From positions 1-5,970 of the forward strand of contig CAUDCB010000125.1 of assembly GCA_958447915.1 (NCBI GenBank): 5,970 nucleotides of DNA. Direction: 5' to 3'. Below, piece by piece: positions 1 to 5,450 of this stretch. The notes beneath the pieces are model-generated. The model was not told the origin of the DNA, searched no databases, and saw nothing but the letters and a program-made list of their open reading frames with translations. The stretch is from an uncultured Collinsella sp. (GTDB lineage Bacteria > Actinomycetota > Coriobacteriia > Coriobacteriales > Coriobacteriaceae). The position numbers were made by a program, and so were the translations under genes. How positions within the stretch are numbered: the first letter of the stretch is position 1; the number at the start of each line of letters is the position of its first letter.

Positions 1-742
1 CGATAAGCTCGCCGGCGTGGCTTCCACGTTTGGCGCCAAGGGCCTGGCCTGGATCGCATTCCGCGAGGACGGCTCCATCAACAGCCCCATCGTCAAGTTC
101 TTCTCGGACGAGGAGATGGCGGCTCTGCGCGAGCGCATGGACGTCGAGCCCGGCGACCTTGTGATGTTCGCCGCCGGCCCGCGCCTGCTCTCTGACGAGA
201 TCCTGGGCGGCATGCGTTCCCACATGGCCAACGCGCTCGAGATCAAGCGTGAGGGCCACGACTTCCTGTGGGTCGTCAACTTCCCGCTGTTCCACTGGGA
301 TGAGGACCGCAAGGCCTATGCTGCCGAGCACCAGCCCTTCACCCTGCCGACCGAGACCGACATCGCCAAGATCGAGGCCGACCCGCTGGCGGCCGGTTCT
401 TGCACCTACGACTTTGTCATGGACGGCTTTGAGGCCGGCGGCGGTGGTATGCGTATCCACAACGCCGAGATGCAGATGTCCATGCTCAAGCTCCTGGGCT
501 TTACCGAGGAGCGCGCCGAGTCTCAGTTTGGCTTCCTCATGGAGGCGCTCAAGTTTGGTGCGCCCCCGATGGGCGGCTTCGCCCTGGGCCTGGACCGCGT
601 GTGCATGCTGCTCACCGGCTCCGACTCCATCCGCGACGTCATGGCGTTCCCCAAGACGGCCAGCGGCTCCGACCTCATGTCGGGCGCCCCGAGTGCCGTT
701 TCTGGCGCCCAGCTCAAGGACGTCAGCCTGCGCCTGATGTAG
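1..742 (+). CDS. aspS: Aspartyl-tRNA synthetase, C-terminal part (5' end outside window)
   Basis: This is the last ~246 codons of a class II aminoacyl-tRNA synthetase that charges tRNA-Asp (in some bacteria also tRNA-Asn) with aspartate in the cytoplasm. The reading frame is open from base 2, so the GTG at 17 is internal and not a start. The first ~75 residues (GAKGLAWIAF ... PGDLVMFAAG) match the end of the GAD insertion domain found in bacterial-type AspRS. The catalytic core then resumes with FLWVVNFPLFHWDED, the GGGGMRIHN segment near 437-463, and class II motif 3 ending in GLDR (587-598), whose arginine contacts ATP. The typical AspRS tail follows: DSIRDVMAFPK and SGAPSAVS. The full protein is usually near 590 residues, so a little over half is missing on the left. 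The fragment shows no frameshift. A strong terminator 24 bp after the stop indicates this is the last gene of its transcript. Family assignment is secure; tRNA specificity cannot be judged because the anticodon-binding domain is outside the window. Confidence 0.97.
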   Translation, partial: DKLAGVASTFGAKGLAWIAFREDGSINSPIVKFFSDEEMAALRERMDVEPGDLVMFAAGPRLLSDEILGGMRSHMANALEIKREGHDFLWVVNFPLFHWDEDRKAYAAEHQPFTLPTETDIAKIEADPLAAGSCTYDFVMDGFEAGGGGMRIHNAEMQMSMLKLLGFTEERAESQFGFLMEALKFGAPPMGGFALGLDRVCMLLTGSDSIRDVMAFPKTASGSDLMSGAPSAVSGAQLKDVSLRLM

Positions 743-765
743 GCGAACAGCTACATAGTGCCTGT

Positions 766-800
766 AACGAGGGAAGGACGTGTGCCTTCCCTCGTTTTTT
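766..800 (+). terminator. Intrinsic (Rho-independent) terminator of aspS
   Basis: A perfect 12-bp stem (AACGAGGGAAGG at 766-777, CCTTCCCTCGTT at 785-796) encloses a 7-base loop and runs into six T residues (795-800). It begins 24 bp after the aspS stop codon. Stem, loop and T-run all fit a strong intrinsic terminator on the + strand. Confidence 0.95.
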
Positions 801-822
801 ATGCGCCGAGGTTGTGATGGCA

Positions 823-860
823 TGGGGTGACCGGACGTCGCGGAAAGTGCATCCCGGAAT
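823..860. repeat. Unit 0 of the hairpin array, degenerate
   Basis: The right half GCGGAAAGTGCATCCCGGAAT (840-860, 21 bases: key parts GGAAA at 842 and CCC at 853) matches the right arms of the three intact units. The left half is reduced to TGGGGTG (823-829). Its GGGG lies only 18 bp from GGAAA, against 29-30 bp in the other units, and no TTTCC is present, consistent with a deletion of about 12 bp. GGGGTG can still pair with CATCCC (850-855) with one G-T wobble. A separate 7-bp inverted repeat, CCGGACG (831-837) with CGTCCGG (864-870), overlaps it. Confidence 0.6.
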
Positions 861-872
861 CTGCGTCCGGAA

Positions 873-917
873 TGGGTCGCGCTTTCCCAAAGGGGTCCTC
901 TGGGAAAGCGCGACCCA
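873..917. repeat. Unit 1 of the hairpin array, perfect 17-bp stem
   Basis: The left arm (873-889: T-GGG-TCGCGC-TTTCC-CA) pairs without mismatch to the right arm (901-917: TG-GGAAA-GCGCGA-CCC-A) around an 11-base loop. Neither strand has a T-run after it, so it is a poor intrinsic terminator by itself. Confidence 0.85.
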
Positions 918-933
918 GAATTCGGCAAAATAA

Positions 934-979
934 TGGGGCACAGTTTCCGGTTGAGCTGTCTAACGGAAACTGTGCCCCA
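934..979. repeat. Unit 2 of the hairpin array, perfect 16-bp stem
   Basis: The left arm (934-949) and right arm (964-979) pair perfectly around a 14-base loop. The central hexamer pair is GCACAG/CTGTGC. The loop shares CTGTCT with the loop of the next unit. Read on the - strand, the stem is followed by ATTATTTT, so it could act as a back-up terminator for the leftward LacI-family gene. Confidence 0.85.
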
Positions 980-988
980 GAATGAGCG

Positions 989-1045
989 CTCAAAACGGGG
1001 CAGGCTTTCCGCAACAACTGTCTGGCGGAAAGCCTGCCCCAGTTT
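989..1045 (-). terminator. Unit 3 of the hairpin array; probable terminator of the LacI-family gene
   Basis: A perfect 16-bp stem (997-1012 with 1025-1040, central hexamer GCAGGC/GCCTGC) and a 12-base loop start 7 bp beyond the stop codon of the leftward regulator gene. Pairing can extend by four more base pairs (993-996 with 1042-1045) across one bulged base. On the - strand the main stem is followed by GTTTTG, a short T-run, so intrinsic termination of leftward transcription is likely though not optimal. Confidence 0.65.
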
Positions 1046-1046
1046 C

Positions 1047-2063
1047 TTATAGCGAGTCTCTCTGGATCAGCTGCATGTGCATCACGGAGGTGGTGGGCTC
1101 GGCACCCTTGATCATGTCGAGCGCAATGTTGGCGGCCATGTGGCCTTCTTCGCGCAGGGGCTGGCGGACAGTCGTGAGCGCGGGGACGCAGCGCGTCGCA
1201 ATCTCGTGATCGTCGAAGCCGACGACAGAAACGTCCGCAGGAACGGATAGGCCTGCCTCGTTGAGTGCGGTGATGACGCCAGCCGCGATACGGTCCGATC
1301 CGCAGAGCACGCCATCGAAAGCAATCTCGCGCGCGAGAATCTGGTGCATGGCCTGATAGCCGTCTCCGTTGTTCCAGCCGGTATAGATAACGTTTGCGTC
1401 TGGGAGGTCTTCGCCCAAGACGGCACGGTAGCCGCGCAGGCGGTCGACAACAGCGGGGTTGTCTTGCGGTCCCAACACGGCGACGATATCTTTGCGTCCG
1501 CGTTCCTTCATGGCGAGTGCCGCAAAGTGTCCGCCCTCTTCGTCGTCAGAGTAGACTGTCGAGAACACATCGCGATAGGGGTGGCCCTCGAGCTGGCCGC
1601 ACAACACGGTGGGTACGCCCAGCTCGCGCAGCACCTCGAGCAGCTCGCTGCCCTTGTAGGGGGAGACGTCGATCACGGCGTCGAACGAGCGGCGCTCAAA
1701 GTGCTCGCGTGCGCGGTTGCGCTCATGCGTAGAAGACGCCTGCAAGATAACGGGCAGATAGGACGACTCCGACAGTTCCTCGGTAATGCCGCTCAAAAAC
1801 TCGCTATAGGTGGGGTCGCTGAAGAGTTCACTTAGGGGCTCGGTCACGAGCACGGCGATGATTTCCGTGCGCCCGACAGCGAGCGCTCGGCCACGAGCGT
1901 TGGGGACAAAATTGACTTCCTTGGCCGCCGCGCGGACGCGCTTTTTGGTTTCCTCGCTAATGCGGGGCGAATCGTTGAGAGCGCGCGATGCCGTGGAGCG
2001 CGACACGCCGGCAGCTGCGGCAACCTCGGCAAGCGTAGGTGCGGTGCGAACTGGTTGGGTCAT
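1047..2063 (-). CDS. LacI-family transcriptional repressor, probable regulator of ebgAC
   Basis: This 338-residue protein has the full LacI/GalR layout. The N-terminal helix-turn-helix (residues ~10-30, TLAEVAAAAGVSRSTASRAL) has R22 and S23 at the two recognition-helix positions that set operator choice. The hinge helix follows (F52-VPNARGRALAVG, with L61 at the place of the intercalating leucine). From ~68 to the end it has a periplasmic-binding-protein-like effector domain with the usual GSDRIAAG (around 255-262), VVGFDDHEIA (from ~280) and TVRQPL segments. Such proteins act as dimers or tetramers on palindromic DNA and release it on binding a sugar. The ATG at 2063 is chosen because AGGAG lies 5 bases upstream and the helix-turn-helix starts normally. 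The gene is divergent from ebgA, with three CAACCGGTTG palindromes between them, so control of ebgAC is the simplest reading. It is not obviously an orthologue of E. coli EbgR (different hinge and helix sequence, recalled from memory), so no symbol is given. Sugar specificity is unknown. Confidence 0.93.
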   Translation of the reverse strand: MTQPVRTAPTLAEVAAAAGVSRSTASRALNDSPRISEETKKRVRAAAKEVNFVPNARGRALAVGRTEIIAVLVTEPLSELFSDPTYSEFLSGITEELSESSYLPVILQASSTHERNRAREHFERRSFDAVIDVSPYKGSELLEVLRELGVPTVLCGQLEGHPYRDVFSTVYSDDEEGGHFAALAMKERGRKDIVAVLGPQDNPAVVDRLRGYRAVLGEDLPDANVIYTGWNNGDGYQAMHQILAREIAFDGVLCGSDRIAAGVITALNEAGLSVPADVSVVGFDDHEIATRCVPALTTVRQPLREEGHMAANIALDMIKGAEPTTSVMHMQLIQRDSL

Positions 2064-2068
2064 GGCGT

Positions 2069-2073
2069 CTCCT
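2069..2073 (-). promoter_or_regulatory. Ribosome binding site of the LacI-family gene
   Basis: On the - strand AGGAG is followed by 5 bases (ACGCC) and then the ATG at 2063. This supports the chosen start over in-frame alternatives. Confidence 0.8.
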
Positions 2074-2124
2074 GGAAAATGCGGTCGATGTTGCCACTGA
2101 TACGGGCTGGTGCGGATACAGCTT

Positions 2125-2130
2125 ACTATA
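2125..2130 (-). promoter_or_regulatory. Possible -10 box for the LacI-family gene
   Basis: TATAGT on the - strand is the best -10-like hexamer upstream of the regulator, about 62 bp before its start codon. No good -35 hexamer stands 16-18 bp further upstream (the region reads CATGAA/TCATGA), so this is only a candidate. Confidence 0.3.
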
Positions 2131-2137
2131 GTGCGCC

Positions 2138-2150
2138 TGAACAGCGTTCA
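2138..2150. repeat. Inverted repeat TGAAC-AGC-GTTCA
   Basis: A perfect 5-bp inverted repeat with a 3-base spacer. It lies just upstream (leftward sense) of the possible -10 box of the regulator gene, where a bound protein could affect that promoter. Its half-site resembles that of the inverted repeat at 2179-2197. Confidence 0.4.
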
Positions 2151-2178
2151 TGATATCCGGCCACTGGTGGCATTTCAC

Positions 2179-2197
2179 GTTCAAGCTGCTGTTGAAC
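2179..2197. repeat. Inverted repeat GTTCAA-N7-TTGAAC
   Basis: A perfect 6-bp inverted repeat with a 7-base spacer. Its centre is 44 bp from that of the 2138-2150 repeat, about four helical turns, and both use TGAAC/GTTCA-like half-sites. It could be a protein-binding site or chance; it does not match the CAACCGGTTG operators. Confidence 0.4.
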
Positions 2198-2264
2198 ATG
2201 GCTTGCACGGGCGGGGCATAGATGGGCGCGGCCGTTGTCCGCCGCCTGAGAATGCTGTTTTGCG

Positions 2265-2282
2265 CTGAGTTTCGATACTCAG
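2265..2282. repeat. Inverted repeat CTGAGT-N6-ACTCAG
   Basis: A perfect 6-bp inverted repeat with loop TTCGAT. Neither side carries a T-run, so it is not a terminator. It lies in the regulator's upstream region; no role can be assigned. Confidence 0.35.
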
Positions 2283-2303
2283 GGTGACATAAGTGTCGTG
2301 GTT

Positions 2304-2319
2304 GTACAACCGGTTGCAC
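2304..2319. promoter_or_regulatory. Operator O1 (distal), palindrome CAACCGGTTG
   Basis: The exact 10-bp palindrome at 2307-2316 sits in the near-symmetric 16-mer GTACAACCGGTTGCAC. Its central CpG is typical of LacI-family operators. It is 45 bp upstream of O2 and well upstream of the ebgA promoter, as expected for an auxiliary operator used in looping. It overlaps a second perfect palindrome, GGTTGTACAACC (2300-2311), so three alternating half-sites are packed here. Confidence 0.8.
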
Positions 2320-2348
2320 CGTTAACCCGGCGAAATCGACCGTTCAGC

Positions 2349-2364
2349 GGACAACCGGTTGCAC
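2349..2364. promoter_or_regulatory. Operator O2, palindrome CAACCGGTTG overlapping the -35 box
   Basis: The same 10-bp palindrome occurs at 2352-2361 within GGACAACCGGTTGCAC, identical over 16 bases to O3. Its right edge contains TTGCAC, the proposed -35 hexamer of the ebgA promoter. Bound repressor would therefore compete with RNA polymerase. Confidence 0.85.
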
Positions 2365-2388
2365 AGTTTTTTGCATCGCCCGTAAGAT
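2359..2388 (+). promoter_or_regulatory. Sigma70-type promoter of ebgAC
   Basis: TTGCAC (2359-2364) and TAAGAT (2383-2388) are separated by 18 bp that include a T6 run. Transcription would begin near 2395, inside operator O3, leaving a leader of about 44 bases. The hexamers match the consensus at four or five of six positions each. The fit with the operators on either side strengthens the call. Confidence 0.65.
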
Positions 2389-2390
2389 AA

Positions 2391-2406
2391 GGACAACCGG
2401 TTGCAC
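2391..2406. promoter_or_regulatory. Operator O3, palindrome CAACCGGTTG over the transcription start
   Basis: The third copy of the palindrome (2394-2403) is 42 bp from O2, exactly four turns of B-DNA. It covers the predicted transcription start of ebgA, the position of the primary operator in the lac system. Confidence 0.85.
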
Positions 2407-2425
2407 AAGAATCACTACGATGACG

Positions 2426-2431
2426 AAGGAG
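2426..2431 (+). promoter_or_regulatory. Ribosome binding site of ebgA
   Basis: AAGGAG is followed by 7 bases and the ATG at 2439. No other in-frame start has a comparable site nearby, so it fixes the ebgA start. Confidence 0.85.
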
Positions 2432-2438
2432 CATCACC

Positions 2439-5400
2439 ATGGACGCCATTAACGATTGGGAAAACCAAGCGCTCACCCACAGGAATCGCCTGGCACCCCA
2501 TGCGTACTTTATGGGTTACGAGACCGCCGATCTCGCTGCAACGTACAGCCGAGAGCTTTCGCGCGGGTTTGTCCAGCTGTCCGGCTCGTGGCAGTTCCGC
2601 CTCTTTGAGAGGCCTGCTGCCGTTTCCAACGAGGAGCTCTCTACGTACGAGCCCGAGTGGGATCACGTGGAGGTTCCGCACCTGTGGCAGGTGGATGGCT
2701 ATGGCAACCTTGCCTACACCGACGAGGGTTTCCCGTTCCCGGTGGATCAGCCGTTCGTTCCCTCCGACGACCCCACGGGCGTCTACCAGCGCATCGTCAA
2801 CCTTCCCGCCGTGCCTGCCGGCGCTCGCGAGATCATTCGCTTTGACGGCATCGAGAGCTATGGTGAGCTGTACGTCAACGGTCAGTTTATCGGCATGACC
2901 AAGGGCTCGCGCCTGTCTGCCGAGTTCGACGTGACCGACGCGCTCGTCGAGGGCGACAACCTGTTTGCGGTCAAGGTCCTGCAGTACAGCGATGGCAGCT
3001 ATATCGAGGATCAGGACATGTGGTGGGCCTCGGGCATCTTCCGCGATGTGTACCTTATGCAGCGTCCCGCCGCGCACCTGGTCGACTTTAGGTTCCGCAC
3101 GCACCGCGAGGGCGATGCCGCTCTGATCACGCTCGATACGGTGGCCGAGGGCGCTTCCCGCGTCGTGTTTACGCTCAGCGATGGCGAGAACGTGGTCGCT
3201 ACGGGCGAGTGCGTCGATGGCCATGCCGAGTGCAGCGTTGCCGATGCCCACTTCTGGAACCCCGAGGACCCCTTCCTCTATGACCTTACGTTTGAGGTCT
3301 ACGACGGCGACGAGGTCAGCGAGTACGTTCCGCATCACCAGGGACTTGCCGAGGTGACGGTCGAGGGCAATCATATCTACCTCAACGGCACTTACTTTAA
3401 GATGCATGGCGTCAACCGCCACGATCACGACGATCACAAGGGTCGCGCCGTGGGCCTCGATCGCATGCGCCGCGACCTGGAGCTCATGAAGCGGCACAAC
3501 ATCAACGCGGTGCGCACCTCTCACTATGCCAATGACCCGCGCTTCTACGAGCTGTGTGATGAGTATGGCATCATGCTGGTCGCCGAGACCGATATGGAGA
3601 GCCACGGCTTCGAGAATATCGGCAACATCGCCCTGGTCACCGACGATCCGGCATGGGAGCCGGCCTACGTCGACCGCATTGAGCGCCTGGTGATGCAGGA
3701 GCGCAACCACGCCTGCATCATTATGTGGTCGATGGGCAACGAGAGCGGCTATGGCTGCAACATCCGCGCGATGTACGCCAAGGCTCACGAGCTCGATGAT
3801 CGTCCGGTCCATTACGAGGAGGACCGCAACGCCGATACCGTCGACGTCATTTCCACGATGTACTCCCGTGTGTCGCAGATGAACGACTTTGGCGAGCATC
3901 CGTTCCCCAAGCCGCGCATCAACTGCGAGTACGGCCACTCCATGGGCAATGGCCCCGGAGGCCTGTCCGAGTACCAGGAGGTCTTTGATCGTTGGGATTG
4001 CATCCAGGGCCAGTTCATTTGGGAATGGTGCGACCACGGTTTGGCTGCTGTGACCGAGGACGGCGTTGCCTACGACATGTATGGCGGCGACAACGGCGAC
4101 TACCCCAACAACAGCAACTTCTGCATCGATGGCATGGTGTTCCCCTGGCAGCAGCCGAGCCCGGGCCTTACCGAGTACGGCCAGGTCATCTGCCCGGTCC
4201 GCATGGCTTATGACGCCGAGGCAGGCGAGCTGACCGTCACCAACAAGCGTTGGTTCACCACCCTCGAGGATGTCTGCCTGTCGGCCGAGACCCTGGTGGA
4301 CGGCGACGTGGCCTGCCGCAAGACGCTCATGCCCGGCGCGGTTGCCCCCGGCGAGTCCGTCCAGCTGCCGCTGGCGATTCGCGAGGCCGCAGTGGGCGAG
4401 ACCCTGCTGACCGTGCGCGCCTACACCATGGCCGCTCACGTCTGGTGCGAGCCGATGTTCCAGCTGGGCGCAAGCCAGTTTGCCATCGCAAACCATCCGG
4501 CGCCGGCCATCGTGCCCCCCGCTCGTCCTGAGCTTACGGTTGAGGAGACCGAGCAGGAGATCCGCATCCACTCCCTCAACGGCGAGCTGACCTTCAGCAA
4601 AGTCAACGGTACCGTGAGCGAGTGGAAGGCATCCGGCCGCGACGTAATGGCCTCTGGTCCCCAGGTTGGTTTTTGGCATCCGCTCGTCGATAACCATGCC
4701 CAGGAGTATGACTCACTGTGGAAGGACAACTTCATCGATGTGATGCAGACGTCTACCCGCAAGGTTTCTTGGAAGCAGGATGGCAATGCGGTCGTCGTTA
4801 CCGTGAGCCAGCGTATCGCTCCTCCCGTCCGCGCGTTCGGCATGCGCGTCGAGCTCGTCTACACCGTGCTTCCGAGCGGTCGCGTCGACCTCAAGGTTTC
4901 CGGCGAGCCCTACGGCGATTACTCGGATATCATCCCGCGCATCGGCATCTCCTTCGAGGTCCCCGGTTGCGATCGTGCCGTCGAGTGGTATGGCCACGGC
5001 CCGGGCGAGAACTATCCGGACTCGCTGCGCGCCAACCCGGTCGGTCATTACCGCACTACGGTCGACGACATGTTCACGCCCTACGTTATGCCTCAGGATT
5101 GCGCTAACCGCGAGGGCACCCGTTGGGTCGCCCTGCGCTCTAGCCACGGTGACGGTCTGGTCGTGACGCGTCCGAGCGACGCCGCTTCCAACCCGTTCTC
5201 GTTCTCGGCATGGCCCTATAGCTGCGAGGCCATCGATAACGCCAAGCACGTCTACGACCTTGTCAAGGGCGACACGGTTACGGTCAATATCAACGACCAG
5301 CTGCTCGGCCTTGGTTCGAACTCTTGGGGTTCCGAGGTGCTCGATTCCTACCGCACCCGTTTTGAGAGCTTCAGCTTTGAGGTGTCCCTGCGACCGCTGA

Positions 5401-5447
5401 CGTCTGCCGATCTGGCTCAGGCGCTGGCACCCATTAAGGAGGCATAA
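2439..5447 (+). CDS. ebgA: Beta-galactosidase, EbgA type (GH2), large subunit
   Basis: A 1002-residue cytoplasmic glycoside hydrolase family 2 enzyme that cleaves terminal beta-galactosides by a retaining mechanism. It aligns along its length with my recollection of E. coli EbgA, from the opening WENQALTHRNRLAP through TDEGFPFPVDQPFVPSD (94-110), DMWWASGIFRDVYL (from 193) and the C-terminal LGLGSNSWGSEVLDS (W963). Order: sugar-binding jelly roll (~50-210), immunoglobulin-like domain, TIM barrel (~315-600), linker domain and the Bgal_small_N-type domain (~725-990). The acid/base is E435 (WSMGNESGYG) and the nucleophile E497 (INCEYGHSMGN). E387 and H389 (DMESHGF) match the magnesium ligands of LacZ. 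No signal peptide is seen. It is ~30 residues shorter at the C-terminus than E. coli EbgA, with no sign of damage. It heads an operon with ebgC and is probably repressed through O1-O3. Identity as EbgA rather than LacZ is supported by the ebgC partner; the true substrate is not shown by sequence. Confidence 0.96.
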   Translation: MDAINDWENQALTHRNRLAPHAYFMGYETADLAATYSRELSRGFVQLSGSWQFRLFERPAAVSNEELSTYEPEWDHVEVPHLWQVDGYGNLAYTDEGFPFPVDQPFVPSDDPTGVYQRIVNLPAVPAGAREIIRFDGIESYGELYVNGQFIGMTKGSRLSAEFDVTDALVEGDNLFAVKVLQYSDGSYIEDQDMWWASGIFRDVYLMQRPAAHLVDFRFRTHREGDAALITLDTVAEGASRVVFTLSDGENVVATGECVDGHAECSVADAHFWNPEDPFLYDLTFEVYDGDEVSEYVPHHQGLAEVTVEGNHIYLNGTYFKMHGVNRHDHDDHKGRAVGLDRMRRDLELMKRHNINAVRTSHYANDPRFYELCDEYGIMLVAETDMESHGFENIGNIALVTDDPAWEPAYVDRIERLVMQERNHACIIMWSMGNESGYGCNIRAMYAKAHELDDRPVHYEEDRNADTVDVISTMYSRVSQMNDFGEHPFPKPRINCEYGHSMGNGPGGLSEYQEVFDRWDCIQGQFIWEWCDHGLAAVTEDGVAYDMYGGDNGDYPNNSNFCIDGMVFPWQQPSPGLTEYGQVICPVRMAYDAEAGELTVTNKRWFTTLEDVCLSAETLVDGDVACRKTLMPGAVAPGESVQLPLAIREAAVGETLLTVRAYTMAAHVWCEPMFQLGASQFAIANHPAPAIVPPARPELTVEETEQEIRIHSLNGELTFSKVNGTVSEWKASGRDVMASGPQVGFWHPLVDNHAQEYDSLWKDNFIDVMQTSTRKVSWKQDGNAVVVTVSQRIAPPVRAFGMRVELVYTVLPSGRVDLKVSGEPYGDYSDIIPRIGISFEVPGCDRAVEWYGHGPGENYPDSLRANPVGHYRTTVDDMFTPYVMPQDCANREGTRWVALRSSHGDGLVVTRPSDAASNPFSFSAWPYSCEAIDNAKHVYDLVKGDTVTVNINDQLLGLGSNSWGSEVLDSYRTRFESFSFEVSLRPLTSADLAQALAPIKEA
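5436..5442 (+). promoter_or_regulatory. Ribosome binding site of ebgC inside the ebgA 3' end
   Basis: AAGGAGG lies within the last codons of ebgA (Lys-Glu-Ala), 8 bases before the ebgC ATG at 5451. The placement suggests translational coupling of the two subunits. Confidence 0.85.
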
Positions 5448-5450
5448 GTC

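Larger units (their letters stand above)
823..1045. repeat. Array of four related stem-loop units with 61-62 bp period
   Basis: This 304-bp gap between two convergent genes (743-1046) holds no credible gene. Beyond the aspS terminator it is filled by four related units. The motif GGAAA-N6-CCC occurs at 842-855, 903-916, 965-978 and 1027-1040, with start-to-start spacing of 61, 62 and 62 bp. In the last three units it is preceded by its exact complement GGG-N6-TTTCC (874-887, 935-948, 997-1010), giving 16-17 bp perfect hairpins with loops of 11-14 bases. The central hexamer differs each time (GCGCGA, CTGTGC, GCCTGC in the right arm) and is matched by its complement in the left arm. Exactly 18 bases separate each CCC from the next GGG, and three of the four units continue CCCRGAAT. 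The seen facts are the period, conserved ends and compensated cores. That this is a repeat family kept for its folded structure is inference. Function is unknown; termination or 3'-end protection for both flanking genes is plausible. Confidence 0.85.
2064..2438. other. Divergent intergenic control region between the LacI-family gene and ebgA
   Basis: These 375 bp carry no credible gene. The half next to ebgA (about 2300-2438) holds three operators, the ebgA promoter and its ribosome binding site. The half next to the regulator gene (2064-2299) holds the regulator's own ribosome binding site, a possible -10 box and several short inverted repeats. The only open frame across it is a leftward one that overlaps the regulator gene in another frame and has no family features. 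Confidence 0.8.

Noticed and set aside
17..19. GTG as the start of the first gene
   Set aside because: The frame is open to the window edge and the encoded residues start in the middle of the GAD insertion domain of aspartyl-tRNA synthetase, so the gene begins outside the window.
983..992. Perfect palindrome TGAGCGCTCA in an array spacer
   Set aside because: It occurs once, is not shared by the other spacers, and a 10-bp palindrome alone is weak evidence for a binding site.
723..1017. Small open frames in the aspS-lacI gap
   Set aside because: They read through the aspS terminator and the hairpin array, lack ribosome binding sites and give low-complexity translations.
823..1045. CRISPR array
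   Set aside because: The period is near 62 bp, but the repeated part is a long hairpin with a variable core and not an identical repeat. The spacers are only 18 bases and no cas gene is present.
1957..2319. Leftward 120-codon open frame across the control region
   Set aside because: It overlaps the regulator gene's helix-turn-helix coding region in another frame, begins inside operator O1, and has no family features.
2064..2438. Riboswitch or attenuator upstream of ebgA
   Set aside because: The predicted leader is only about 44 bases and contains no stable hairpin. The three DNA palindromes explain regulation better.
2415..4697. Very long open frame (760 codons) on the - strand opposite ebgA, and another of 385 codons at 4713-5870
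   Set aside because: Both are mirror frames created by the GC-rich codon bias of ebgA and ebgC. Their translations are rich in A, V, H, D and L with no domain pattern, and the sense frames are full, recognisable enzymes.
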